From NCBI RefSeq assembly GCF_023223525.1, contig NZ_JALPRX010000022.1:61157-125156 (forward strand): 64,000 nt of DNA. Direction: 5' to 3'. The stretch comes from Roseomonas acroporae. Its GTDB lineage: Bacteria; Pseudomonadota; Alphaproteobacteria; Acetobacterales; Acetobacteraceae. The notes beneath the pieces are model-generated. The model did not search any database, was not told where the DNA came from, and saw nothing but the letters and a program-made list of their open reading frames with translations. The translations under genes were made by a program, and so were the position numbers. Below, piece after piece: positions 38,583 through 48,526 of the stretch (positions are counted from its first letter, which is position 1; each line of letters begins with the position of its first letter).

Positions 38583-38625
38583 GGAGGGGCTTCGCCCTTC
38601 GGCGGGGTCCGGGGCAAGGCCCTCC
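38583..38625. repeat. Palindromic GC-rich intergenic repeat, family C copy 2
   Basis: GGAGGGGCTTCGCCCTTCGG followed by CGGGGTCCGGGGCAAGGCCC is the near reverse complement of the element at 10020-10058. It occupies the gap between prmA and the ligase-like gene together with a family A repeat. Confidence 0.55.
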
Positions 38626-38680
38626 GGCGGCGTCCGGGCCGGCGCTCCGCAGCCCGGCTTGTCCGCCGCCGCGCGGCCCG

Positions 38681-38785
38681 CTAGAGCGGATCGCCGGCGG
38701 GCGGACAGCCCGGCGGCGTGAATCCGCGCCGAGAACAACGAGCTACGGCGAACCGCAGTCCCGACCGGACTGCGGTCCGCCGTAG
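38681..38785. repeat. Dispersed intergenic repeat, family A copy 2
   Basis: It starts CTAGAGCGGATCGCCGGCGG and ends GGACTGCGGTCCGCCGTAG. The internal hairpin pairs CGGCGAACCGCAGTCC with GGACTGCGGTCCGCCG with one mismatch. Compared with the copy at 45606, the A-T pair near the base of the stem is replaced by G-C on both sides, a compensatory change. It ends about 30 bp before the next gene. Confidence 0.75.
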
Positions 38786-38815
38786 TCCCGCCCGGCCGGG
38801 CGGGGGAGTTTGGGT

Positions 38816-40087
38816 TTGAGCGAGACGGTGCGGACGAGGCGCGGTGCTGCGCTGTTCGAGGCGCGGGCCTACCCGGCGGCGCTCGGCGCGGCGCTGGCCA
38901 TGCCCTTCATCCTGATCCACGCGCGCGGCATCGGCGAGGGGCTGGTGGTGGCGCTCGCGGTGGGTTTCGTGCTGCGCTGCCTGATCCGCCGCGACTGGTC
39001 CGGCTTCCGGCGCCCCTGGGCGGTGCCGGCGCTGCTCTACTGGGCCTGGCTGGTGGTGGCGACGCTGCTTTCCGGCGCCGCCTGGCCGCGCCTGCTGGAG
39101 GCGCTGGCCTGGGGCCGCATCCCGCTTTCCGTGATGGCGCTGGCGCTCTGGGTGCTGCCGCCGGCCAGGGCGCGCCGGCTGCTGCTCTGGTCCACCGGCC
39201 TCGCCGCGAGCTGGATCGCGCTGGAGGTGTGGCTGGAGCTGCTCTTCGGGCGCGGCATCACCGGGCAGCGGCGCTGGCCGGCCGGGCAGTTGCCGGGACC
39301 CTTCACCCGGCCGCGCGCCGGCGGCTTCATGGTGCGGCTCATGTGGCCGCCGCTGCTGCACGCCGCCGCGACGCTGCTGGCGGGCGGGTTCTGGCGCCGC
39401 GTCGGCGGCTTCGCGCTGGTGGCGGGGGCGCTGGCGACGCTGGTCTTCATCGGCCAGCGCCTCGCCGTGGTGTACGGGCTGGCCGGGATGGGGCTGGCGA
39501 TGCTGCTGCTGCCCGCGCTGCGCCTGCCGGCGCTGCTGGCGCTGGGGGCGGCGGCGCTGGCGCTGGCGCTGTCCTCGCTGGTGGCGCCGGACGCGTTCCA
39601 CTACCTCGTGGTGCGCTTCGCCGAGCAGCTCGCGGGGTTCCCGGAAAGCCATTACGGCCGCATCCTCGGCCGCGCGCTGGAGATGGCGCGCCAGCACCCG
39701 CTGCTCGGGCTGGGCGAGGACAGCTTCCGCGACCATTGCGCCGACCCGCGCTACTTCCAAGGCTGGGGCCCGGGCGACGATGGCGGCGGCGCCGGCATCT
39801 GCGTGCAGCACCCGCACAACCCGTATCTGGAGGCGCTGGTGAATGCCGGCGTGCCGGGGCTGCTGCTGTTCGCCGCGGCCGCGCTCGCCTGGGTCCGGCC
39901 GCTGGCGCGCGGGCTGTGGCGTTCGCCACGCCCGGTGCGGATCGGGCTGCTGGTGGCGGCGCTGGTGCAGCTCTGGCCGCTGACCAGCAGCAGCGGCTTC
40001 ACCGCCCTGCCGATCGCCGGGCTGTTCATCCTGCTGCTGGGCTGGGGCCTCGCGGAGGCGGAGGCCGGCGGGGCCGGGGCCTCGTAG
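38816..40087 (+). CDS. O-antigen ligase / polymerase family membrane protein (Wzy_C type)
   Basis: A 423-residue protein with 10-12 membrane segments and a larger periplasmic loop at about residues 255-345. That loop holds HPLLGLGEDSFRDHC and HPHNPYLEALVNAGVPGLLL, the conserved Arg/His-rich Wzy_C region of O-antigen ligases (WaaL) and polymerases. It would transfer or polymerise glycans at the periplasmic face. The start is TTG 38816, with GGGGGAG 7 bases upstream; TTG 38810 is too close to it. It is single, with no other LPS gene around. Confidence 0.8.
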   Translation: MSETVRTRRGAALFEARAYPAALGAALAMPFILIHARGIGEGLVVALAVGFVLRCLIRRDWSGFRRPWAVPALLYWAWLVVATLLSGAAWPRLLEALAWGRIPLSVMALALWVLPPARARRLLLWSTGLAASWIALEVWLELLFGRGITGQRRWPAGQLPGPFTRPRAGGFMVRLMWPPLLHAAATLLAGGFWRRVGGFALVAGALATLVFIGQRLAVVYGLAGMGLAMLLLPALRLPALLALGAAALALALSSLVAPDAFHYLVVRFAEQLAGFPESHYGRILGRALEMARQHPLLGLGEDSFRDHCADPRYFQGWGPGDDGGGAGICVQHPHNPYLEALVNAGVPGLLLFAAAALAWVRPLARGLWRSPRPVRIGLLVAALVQLWPLTSSSGFTALPIAGLFILLLGWGLAEAEAGGAGAS

Positions 40088-40441
40088 GGCGCCTCGCCCC
40101 GGCCGGGGCCGGCGCGCGGTCCTCCCGCCATCTGTCGGGCGAGGCGGCACGGGCAGCCCCCGACCGGCCGGGCGTCACGCCCAGGTCAGCGGGTGCAGGC
40201 ATCGTGCCCGCTAGAGCCGATCCAGCCTGACTGTATCAGGCCGGAACGGCTCTAGCCTTTGATTTTTCGCATTTTCTGAGCCGCTGAGCGAGGACGCTCA
40301 GCTTGAAAATGCTCTAGGCGCCAGCCGGCCGCGCGCGGCACGTGACGCGCGGGCCTTGCGCCGCTGGACCCGGCCGCCAAGCTGTGTACTCTATTTGTTC
40401 TTATAGCCATTCCCCGGAATCGACGACGAGGCACGCGACCC
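40088..40441. other. Intergenic region before radA
   Basis: A 354-bp gap. Its centre is the family B repeat at 40211-40318. From 40380 to 40420 the sequence becomes AT-rich (TGTGTACTCTATTTGTTCTTATAG) and probably carries the radA promoter, though no clean -35/-10 pair was assigned. A GTTC half-site is present without a GAAC partner, so a LexA box is not supported. Confidence 0.45.
40211..40318. repeat. Dispersed intergenic repeat, family B copy 1 (two-hairpin element)
   Basis: Hairpin 1 (40211-40255) opens and closes with CTAGAGCCG/CGGCTCTAG and has an inner GCCTGA/TCAGGC stem. A T-rich spacer (CCTTTGATTTTTCGC) leads to hairpin 2, GCATTTTC ... GCTGAGCG-AGGA-CGCTCAGC ... GAAAATGC, ending CTCTAGG. 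The first 40 bases recur exactly, inverted, at 45713-45752. Relatives lie at 48427-48526 and 60208-60310. Confidence 0.8.
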
Positions 40442-41884
40442 ATGGCCAAGGAACGGACCCGCTTCGTCTGCCAGGGCTGCGGCGCCGCCTACCCGAAATG
40501 GCAGGGCAGGTGCGACGCCTGCGGCAACTGGGACACCATCGCCGAGGAGGCGCCGGAGGCCCGCCCCGCCGGGCCGACGCAGAAGGCCGCCGGCGGGCGG
40601 CGGCTGGAATTCGTCGGTCTCGAAGGCCGCGCCGCGCCGCCGCCGCGCATCCTGACCGGCATCGCCGAGCTGGACCGCGTGCTGGGCGGCGGGCTGGTGC
40701 CCGGCTCGGCGGTGCTGGTGGGGGGCGACCCCGGGATCGGCAAGTCCACCATCCTGCTGCAGGCGGCCTCGCGCATCGCGGCGGCGGGGCGGCGGGCGCT
40801 CTACGTCTCGGGCGAGGAGGCGGTGGACCAGGTGCGCATGCGGGCGCGCCGGCTCGGCCTCGCCGGCTCGCCGCTGGCGCTCGCCTCGGCCACCTCGATG
40901 CGCGACATCGGCGCCAGCCTGGAAGCCGAGGGCGAGGCGGCGCTCGCCGTGATCGACTCGATCCAGACCGTCTGGCTGGACACGCTCGACTCCGCCCCCG
41001 GCACCGTCTCGCAGGTGCGCGCCTGCGCCGCCGAGCTGATCCGCCTCGCCAAGTCGCGCGGCTTCGCGCTGGTGCTGGTCGGGCACGTGACCAAGGAGGG
41101 CACGCTGGCCGGGCCGCGCGTGCTGGAGCACATGGTCGACGCCACGCTCTACTTCGAGGGCGATCGCGGCCACCAGTTCCGCATCCTGCGCGCGGTGAAG
41201 AACCGCTTCGGCGCGACGGACGAGATCGGCGTGTTCGAGATGACCGAGCACGGGCTGGTGGAGGTCGCCAACCCCTCGGCGCTGTTCCTGGCCGAGCGAC
41301 GCGGCAACGTCTCCGGCTCGGCGGTGTTCGCGGGGCTGGAGGGCACGCGCCCCGTGCTGGTGGAGGTGCAGGCGCTGCTGGCGCCGAGCCCGGGCGGCTC
41401 GCCGCGCCGGCAGGTGGTGGGCTGGGATTCCGGGCGCCTCGCCATGCTGATGGCGGTGCTGGAGGCGCGCTGCGGCGTCAGCCTCGGCCAGAACGACGTG
41501 TACCTGAACATCGCCGGCGGCCTGCGCATCGCCGAGCCGGCGGCGGACCTCGCCGTGGCGGCCGCCCTGGTCTCGGCCGCCACCGACCAGCCGACCGACG
41601 CGGATTCGGTGTTCTTCGGGGAGGTCGGGCTTTCCGGCGAGGTGCGGCAGGTGTCGCAGGCCGAGGCGCGGCTGCGCGAGGCGGCCAAGCTGGGCTTCGC
41701 CGCCGCCACCCTGCCGCGGCGCGTGGCGCGCGGCGGGCGCGGCAAGGCGGCGCCCGACGGGCTGCGGCTCAACGAGATCGGGCACTTGGCCGACCTCGTC
41801 GCGGGCTTCGCGGCGGCGACGGTGCGGCGGGAGCGGCCGCGCACCGGAAGCAGGCCGGCGACGATGGAAGCGGAATCTGATTAA
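40442..41884 (+). CDS. radA: DNA repair protein RadA (Sms)
   Basis: A 480-residue protein: N-terminal zinc finger CQGCGAAYPKWQGRCDACGN, RecA-like ATPase with Walker A GGDPGIGKST, the RadA-specific KNRFGATDEIGVFEM motif, and a C-terminal Lon-like domain (NIAGGLRIAEPAADLAVAAA). It drives branch migration of recombination intermediates. Full length and intact. The upstream gap carries a dispersed repeat and an AT-rich segment. Confidence 0.95.
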   Translation: MAKERTRFVCQGCGAAYPKWQGRCDACGNWDTIAEEAPEARPAGPTQKAAGGRRLEFVGLEGRAAPPPRILTGIAELDRVLGGGLVPGSAVLVGGDPGIGKSTILLQAASRIAAAGRRALYVSGEEAVDQVRMRARRLGLAGSPLALASATSMRDIGASLEAEGEAALAVIDSIQTVWLDTLDSAPGTVSQVRACAAELIRLAKSRGFALVLVGHVTKEGTLAGPRVLEHMVDATLYFEGDRGHQFRILRAVKNRFGATDEIGVFEMTEHGLVEVANPSALFLAERRGNVSGSAVFAGLEGTRPVLVEVQALLAPSPGGSPRRQVVGWDSGRLAMLMAVLEARCGVSLGQNDVYLNIAGGLRIAEPAADLAVAAALVSAATDQPTDADSVFFGEVGLSGEVRQVSQAEARLREAAKLGFAAATLPRRVARGGRGKAAPDGLRLNEIGHLADLVAGFAAATVRRERPRTGSRPATMEAESD

Positions 41885-41994
41885 ATGCGTGTAATATTTG
41901 TTTGAACGACCGTCGCCCGCATTCCCGCTGCCGGTCCATTGAACCGGCGCGCTCGACGGCCATGTAGGGCGGGTCGAAAAGTGGAGAAATTTTA

Positions 41995-42276
41995 ATGCTA
42001 GCCCGTTCCGCTCTGGCCGTCGCCGTCCTTGCCCTGACGGTTGCCGCCGCCGGCAGCGCCTCGGCCAATCTCGCCACCCGTGCGCAGGGCGGTGCCGGCC
42101 AGGGCGCCGGCTGCCCCGGCGCCGTCATGGAAGGCGGCGGCGAGAACCTCGTGATCCGCTACGCCCCCGGCAATTGCCGCCTCGCCGACAGCACCCGCGC
42201 GCCGGAGGCGCCGCGCGGCGTGCCGGTCGGGGCGCCGGCCTCCGGCCCGACCGGGTCGTCCGCCTTCGGCGGCTGA
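41995..42276 (+). CDS. Small exported protein, uncharacterised
   Basis: A 93-residue product with a clean Sec signal (MLARSALAVAVLALTVAAAG, cleavage near SASA-N). The mature part of about 68 residues has two Cys (GAGCPGAVMEGG, PGNCRLADS), likely a disulfide, and a Gly/Pro-rich tail. GGAG lies before ATG 41995 in an AT-rich leader. No family recognised. It stands between radA and cvpA. Confidence 0.65.
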   Translation: MLARSALAVAVLALTVAAAGSASANLATRAQGGAGQGAGCPGAVMEGGGENLVIRYAPGNCRLADSTRAPEAPRGVPVGAPASGPTGSSAFGG

Positions 42277-42334
42277 TCCGGCGCGCCGTTCCCTCCTCCG
42301 CGTGGAGGGGCGCGGGAGGGGGACGGCGCGCCGA

Positions 42335-42360
42335 CGCCCCGGGCGGACCCGCCCGGGGCG
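42335..42360. terminator. Strong hairpin after the small exported protein gene
   Basis: CGCCCCGGGCGG at 42335-42346 is the perfect reverse complement of CCGCCCGGGGCG at 42349-42360; in practice the innermost pairs would open to form the loop. It lies 59 bp after the stop at 42276. No T tract follows. Confidence 0.45.
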
Positions 42361-42361
42361 C

Positions 42362-42402
42362 TTGCCCCATGGGACCGCGATACCAGTGGCCCCATGGGGC
42401 AA
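42362..42402. promoter_or_regulatory. Perfect 12-bp inverted repeat upstream of cvpA-purF
   Basis: TTGCCCCATGGG (42362-42373) and CCCATGGGGCAA (42391-42402) are exact reverse complements 17 bases apart, and each arm contains the palindrome CCCCATGGGG. With the adjacent hairpin it fills the 304-bp gap before cvpA. It could be an operator pair for a dimeric regulator or an RNA hairpin; no known site is matched. Confidence 0.4.
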
Positions 42403-42580
42403 TGCCCTGTTCGCCGGCAGCCCCGGCCGACCATGTGCCGACCATGTCCGGACCGGTCATCCCGGGACGCCGGCCGCCGGGCCGGCCGCGGCGGCGCTGC
42501 CCTGACATGCAGCGGCAACATCGTCGGCGCGGGGCTTCGTCGATGACGCGGCGCACCGTCGCCGCTATATCCCGCGCACC

Positions 42581-43161
42581 ATGACCTGGGTTGATGGGGC
42601 CGTCCTGGCCGTTCTCGCCGTCTCGGCGCTGCTAGCCTTCCTGCGCGGCTTCGTGTCCGAGGTGCTGGGGATCGGCGCCTGGGTCGGCGCGGCGCTGGCG
42701 GGCCTCGCCGCGCGCCCCTCGCTCCAGCCGCGCCTGGAGCCCTACATCGACCCGCCCTGGCTGGCCGGCGTCGTGGCCGGCGCCATCGTCTTCCTGGTGG
42801 TGCTGGTGGTGCTCAAGGTCATCATCAGCGTCGTTGCCGGGCTGGTGCAGGATTCGGTGCTTGGCGGCCCGGACCGGGCGCTCGGCCTGGTTTTCGGCAT
42901 CGCGCGGGGTGCGCTGCTCGTGGTGGTGGCCTATATTGCGGCCGTGCATTTCATCCCCGCCACCGAACGCTGGCCCGAGGCGGTGCTGCAATCGCGCTCG
43001 CTGCCCCTGGCGGCGGATGGCGCGTCCTGGCTGGTCGCCCAGCTTCCCCCCGACATCCGCCCGCAGCTCGGCCTGCCGCCCGGCAGCGCCCCGGGCGCCC
43101 CGCCCGGCGGGCAGGCTCCCTCCGCGGACGACCTGTTCCGTCCCCCCGCCCGCAACCGGCT

Positions 43162-43165
<4 letters not shown>
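42581..43165 (+). CDS. cvpA: CvpA family membrane protein
   Basis: A 194-residue protein with four membrane segments at the start (DGAVLAVLAVSALLAFLRGF, VGAALAGLAA, the WLAGVVAGAIVFLVVLVVLK stretch, GIARGALLVVVAYIAAV) and a polar Pro-rich tail. RGFVSEVLGIGAWVGA and GGPDRALGLVFGIARG are CvpA hallmarks. It sits directly upstream of purF, the classic cvpA-purF operon, with a 4-bp overlap. The role of the family is still unclear. Confidence 0.92.
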
Positions 43166-44678
<1,513 letters not shown>

Positions 44679-44682
<4 letters not shown>

Positions 44683-45458
44683 GCGTCGCGCCCCCGGCCG
44701 GCTCCCTGGCTACTCCCTTGGCCGCCCCCTTGGCCGCCCCCTTGGCCGGCAGAGTCGCGCTGGTCACCGGCGCCTCGCGCGGCCTCGGCGCCGCGGCGGC
44801 GGTCGAGTTGGCGCGTCTCGGCGCGCACTGCGTGCTGGTGGCGCGCACCCAGGGCGGGCTGGAGGAGACCGACGACGCCATCCGCCGGGCCCGCGCCGAG
44901 GCAGGCATCACCGAGGAGGGCGGCGCCACCCTGCTGCCGCTCGACCTCGTGCGCGAGGCGGAGCGGATCGACATGATCGGCCCCTCGGTGGTCGGACGCT
45001 TCGGGCGGCTCGACATCCTGGTGCATGCGGCGGGCGCGCTGCCGAGGCTGACACCGGTCGGGCATATCCAGCCGAAGGACTGGGCCGAGGCGATCGGCGT
45101 GAACCTTGCCGCCGCCTGGCGCCTGATCCGCGCCTGCGACCCGCCGCTGCGCGCCGCGCCGGCCGGCCGCGCCGTGTTCGTGACCGACGCCGTGGCGGCC
45201 GAGCCCGCCGCCTACTGGGGCCTGTACGGTGCCGGCAAGGCGGGGATGGAGCATCTGGCGCGCACCTGGGCGGCCGAGGTCGCCGGCAGCGGCCTGCGTG
45301 TCAACCTGTTCGCCCCCGGCCCGATGCGCACCCGCCTGCGCCGCGCCGCCTTCCCGGGCGACGACCCGGCCGCCCCGGTCGCCCCTGCCGAGCGGGCGGC
45401 GGCGCTGGCGGCGCTGTGCCTGCCGACGGAGACCCGGCACGGCGCGCTGGTGCGCTGA
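44679..45458 (+). CDS. Short-chain dehydrogenase/reductase-like protein lacking the catalytic Ser
   Basis: A 259-residue Rossmann protein. TGASRGLG (cofactor loop), a weak NAG equivalent (HAAGALPRL) and YGAGKAG with Tyr and Lys are present, but the strand that normally carries the catalytic Ser reads VFVTDAVAAEPAAYWGLY, with Asp-Ala in its place. The closest relatives by pattern are YciK-type SDR proteins. The N-terminus holds three in-frame 12-bp repeats encoding LAAP. GTG 44679 overlaps the purF stop, so it is coupled to cvpA-purF. Catalytic activity is doubtful. Confidence 0.85.
44715..44750 (+). repeat. Three tandem copies of a 12-bp coding unit in the SDR gene
   Basis: CCCTTGGCCGCC occurs three times head to tail (last copy with one change), encoding LAAP-LAAP-LAG at the N-terminus of the SDR protein. 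Confidence 0.85.
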
Positions 45459-45552
45459 CGCCGGCTTCCTCCCGCCGCCTCCCGGATCCGAGGGAGCGGC
45501 CCCCCTTCGAGACCCGGTGGCGCCCGGGACGGGCCGACTGAGCGCACGCGCC

Positions 45553-45752
45553 CGGTGGCCCGGAAGATGCGCCGGTTCAACTCGGAAAATGCGCCGGATC
45601 AAAGGCTAGAGCGGATCGCCGGCGGGCGGACACGCCCGGCGGCGTGGATCCGCGCCGAGAACAACGAGCGACAGCGAACCGCAGTCCCAACCGGACTGCG
45701 GTTCGCTGTAGCGCCGTTCCGGCCTGATACAGTCAGGCTGGATCGGCTCTAG
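45553..45752. repeat. Composite dispersed repeat: family A copy 3 nested in a family B element
   Basis: The left part (CTCGGAAAATGCGCCGGATC, then AAAGGCTAGAGC) matches the family B spacer seen at 60240-60275. From 45606 to 45712 lies a full family A element with a perfect 15-bp stem, AGCGAACCGCAGTCC against GGACTGCGGTTCGCT. The last 40 bases (45713-45752) are the exact reverse complement of hairpin 1 at 40211. The final CTAG supplies the TAG stop codon of the GH16 gene. The rest of the 290-bp gap from 45459 holds a fragment related to family C and nothing else. Confidence 0.8.
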
Positions 45753-48181
45753 GTCACGGTGAAGTAGCGGCTCTCGGCCACCACCTTGCCGTTGTCGTTG
45801 TTGTCGAGGATCTGCACGACGTGCCGCCCGGTGGTGAGCGGGCGGACGGACAGCACGCCCGAGGTGTTGCCGAGCAGCACGGCCGGGCCTTCCGGCGCCA
45901 GCTGGACCTTGCCGTCGGTGACGCCGCCCTTCTGGAGCTGCACGGTCAGGCTGCCGCGGGTGGCGTTCAGCACCTCGTAGGGGAAGGGAAGCTGGATGCC
46001 GACCCGGGCCGGCGGCACTTCCGCGAGCCAGCGCGAGGCGGGATTCCAGCCGCCGATGCGGCCGTGCACGATGGTGCCCACCGCCCGGTCGTCGCACCAG
46101 TAGCGCACCCAGTCGATCAGCAGGGTCTGCGGCAGCTTGGTGGCGGGGGTCGGATCGCCCGGGAAGGTGCCGCCGATCGCCATGTTGAGGATCAGGCTGC
46201 GGTAGATCTGGTTGTAGAGCCAGATGAACTGCGCCCCGATCACGCCGTGGCGGACGATGACGCCGTCGCAGGTGAACCAGATGTTGCCGTTGGCGTCCCA
46301 CAGCCTGCCGTGGTTGTGGAACTTCCCGTCCGACAGGTCGGCGAGGCCGGTGAAGCCGCCGCCGCCCTGCTTCTCGCTGTAGTTCTGCGCGATCCCCTGT
46401 ATCCAGCCCATGTTGGTGGCGTCGCGGATGACGTTGACCGACTCCACCATGTCGATCTCGTTGGAATTGTCGTAGCCCACCGGCATGTCCCAGAAGGCGG
46501 GCCACAGCCCCTGCGCCTCGGCCGGGGAGAGTCCGGTCGGCTGGCGCGCGCGCACCTCGAAGAAGCCGTGCAGCAGGCGCTGCTCGATCGAGGCACGGCG
46601 CGTGCAGATGTGGCCCGAATTGTAGGGCTTGCCGAGCGGGTTGGCGCCCGTCACGGAGGCGCGCGAGGCGGTGATGCCGAGCACGCTCGGCATCGGCAGC
46701 GAGAACGGGTCGACGCCGCGCCCGGGCTCGCCGTAGTACTGCTCCTCGCGGTTGATGACGTAGTAGTACTTGCCGGTGTTGTCGCCGCGGGCGTCGCGCT
46801 CCGTCATCCCCTTGACGACGCTCTGCCAGAGCGCGGGGCGGCCGTCGCGCGTCTGCTCGGCGAAGTCGACGTTGCCGAACAGCATCTCGTCGAAGTCGTC
46901 GGCGAAGCGCAGCTCGGTGCCGGCGAGCATCGCGTCGATCGAGGCCGGCCGCGTCTCGCGCCGGCCGATGCGCGCCAGCAGCGCCCGCTGCCGCGCCTGC
47001 AACTGGATCTCGTCGAGCGAAGGCACGTAGAGCTCGAAGGCGCGCAGATCCGCGTCGCAGGGGTTGCCGCCGGCCAGCCCCGCGAAGAAGTCCACCGCGC
47101 CCACGGAGAAGTCGGACCGCTCCCGGCTCATCCAGCCCTCGACGCCGAGGCTCGGGCCGTCGTCCAGCCGCATCCCGGCGGCGCGCTCGTCGGCGGGCAT
47201 CTGCGCGGTCCAGACGTGCTCCTCCCCGGGGGTCACGTCCGGCGTCGGGGTGAGCTGCCCGAAATGCGAGCGGAAACGCAGGTTCAGCCCCGCCCGGCGC
47301 TCGCCCGCCGTCGCCAGCGCGAAGCTGCGCGTGCCGGGGGAGGGGTTGCTGTCCGGCGTGCCCACGTCCAGCAGCACCGCGTCGCCCGCCGCGCGCAGCC
47401 TGCCGGCGACCAGGATGGTGTAGTCGCGCGGCACCTTGCCGAGCAGGGCGAGCAGGGCGGGATCGACGCAGCGCATCGAGCTGCCGCGCACCCGCAGGTA
47501 GCGCACGCCGTCCACCGTGACCGGACGTGGCCCGGCCGTGCCCGGCCGCGCCGTGGCGACGCGCCCGCTCGCCGGGTCGGTGTAGCGGGTGATGCGGCCC
47601 TCGGCGTCGAGCGTGTTGCGGTCGCCGAGGCGGTCCGCGTCCCAGGCGAAGGCCGGCTTCGGGATCGGGACGGGCGCGTGCTCGATCCGCAGCGTGTGGC
47701 TGGCCGTGCCGAGGCGGCAGCCCTCCGGGTCCGACAGGGTGGTGACCAGCGTCGCCGCGGCGTCCTCCGCCGACAGGGTGCGGCCGATCAGCGCCCAGGA
47801 CAGCACCTCGGGCGCCTCCGGCCCGATGGTCACGGTGCCGGCGCGCGCATCCACGGCGACGCCGCGCGTCAGGGCCAGGGACTGGAAGATCAGCGCCGGC
47901 GCCGGCTGGCGCAGGTCGGCGTCGGTGGCGCCGCCGCCGAGGCCGATGCGCAGCGTCGCCTTCCGGCCGGGCGCGATCGGCGCGCCGCTGCGGCGCAGCC
48001 AGAAATTCACCGCGCCGCGGTCGCGCAGCGTGTCGCTCTCGGCCGAGAGCGAGAAGGTGGTCGGCTCGGCCGGGCGGCCCTGACGCTGGCGCTGCCCCTG
48101 GCCCAGTGCCGGCCCGGCGCCGCCCGCGAGCAGCGTGGCATTGGTCAGGGCGAGCCAGGACCGCCGCGGAATGCCTGCCAT
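45749..48181 (-). CDS. Secreted glycoside hydrolase family 16 protein with long N-terminal region
   Basis: An 810-residue exported protein. A signal (IPRRSWLALTNATLLAGGAGPALGQ) is followed by about 390 residues of beta-rich sequence without recognised domain, a GH16 catalytic domain at about 420-700 (FADDFDEMLFG, GFFEVRARQPTGLS, LWPAFWDMP, NEIDMVES) and a C-terminal beta-sandwich (about 720-810). EIDMVE at about 573-578 is the GH16 active site with nucleophile and acid/base Glu. It should cut or remodel beta-glucans or related polysaccharide. GGAG precedes ATG 48181. The TAG stop lies in a dispersed repeat. Confidence 0.85.
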   Translation of the reverse strand: MAGIPRRSWLALTNATLLAGGAGPALGQGQRQRQGRPAEPTTFSLSAESDTLRDRGAVNFWLRRSGAPIAPGRKATLRIGLGGGATDADLRQPAPALIFQSLALTRGVAVDARAGTVTIGPEAPEVLSWALIGRTLSAEDAAATLVTTLSDPEGCRLGTASHTLRIEHAPVPIPKPAFAWDADRLGDRNTLDAEGRITRYTDPASGRVATARPGTAGPRPVTVDGVRYLRVRGSSMRCVDPALLALLGKVPRDYTILVAGRLRAAGDAVLLDVGTPDSNPSPGTRSFALATAGERRAGLNLRFRSHFGQLTPTPDVTPGEEHVWTAQMPADERAAGMRLDDGPSLGVEGWMSRERSDFSVGAVDFFAGLAGGNPCDADLRAFELYVPSLDEIQLQARQRALLARIGRRETRPASIDAMLAGTELRFADDFDEMLFGNVDFAEQTRDGRPALWQSVVKGMTERDARGDNTGKYYYVINREEQYYGEPGRGVDPFSLPMPSVLGITASRASVTGANPLGKPYNSGHICTRRASIEQRLLHGFFEVRARQPTGLSPAEAQGLWPAFWDMPVGYDNSNEIDMVESVNVIRDATNMGWIQGIAQNYSEKQGGGGFTGLADLSDGKFHNHGRLWDANGNIWFTCDGVIVRHGVIGAQFIWLYNQIYRSLILNMAIGGTFPGDPTPATKLPQTLLIDWVRYWCDDRAVGTIVHGRIGGWNPASRWLAEVPPARVGIQLPFPYEVLNATRGSLTVQLQKGGVTDGKVQLAPEGPAVLLGNTSGVLSVRPLTTGRHVVQILDNNDNGKVVAESRYFTVT

Positions 48182-48523
48182 GTGCTCTCCTTCGGTATGC
48201 CGGACGGGCGCCGGGCCAGGCCGGCGGCGCCCGATCGCCGCCCGATCGCCGCCCCCGGCCGGCTCCGTCGCCGCCGGGGACGAGGAGGCCACCCGGCCGC
48301 CGGCCGGTCAATGCCCGGCGCGGTCCGCCGGCCCGGCGCCGGGCCGACGGGGCAGGGGGGCCGGCGGAGGCGGCCTGCCTGGCAGCCGCCCCGCCGGGCC
48401 TGGAGCGTTCCCGGGTCTCTGGCGCCCTTCCGGGCCGATACGGGCGGGCCGGAACGGCCCCGGTCCTTTTGATCCGGCGCCCTTTCCGGACCACCGGGCG
48501 TGGACGCCCGGCTTGAAGAGGCC
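48182..48523. other. Intergenic region between prpE and the GH16 gene
   Basis: A 342-bp gap on the minus-strand path from prpE to the GH16 gene. It contains a duplicated 11-bp motif (GCCCGATCGCC twice at about 48229-48255) and the diverged family B repeat at 48427-48526. No gene is seen. Confidence 0.45.
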
Positions 48524-48526
48524 CTA
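48427..48526. repeat. Dispersed intergenic repeat, family B copy 3 (GC-rich, diverged)
   Basis: Same order as the copy at 40211: a first hairpin (CTTCCGGGCCGATACGGGCG then GGCCGGAAC), the spacer CCTTTTGAT, then hairpin 2 ACCGGGCG-TGGA-CGCCCGGC. Hairpin 2 differs from the 40211 copy (GCTGAGCG-AGGA-CGCTCAGC) at matching positions on both arms, so pairing is conserved. Its last bases, CCCTA, contain the TAG stop codon of prpE. Confidence 0.65.

Noticed and set aside
40380..40441. LexA/SOS box before radA
   Set aside because: Only a GTTC half-site is present; no GAAC at the required distance.
42174..42584. Candidate 136-residue ORF spanning the hairpins before cvpA
   Set aside because: Low-complexity product, overlaps the end of the exported protein gene and the start of cvpA, and contains the palindromes.
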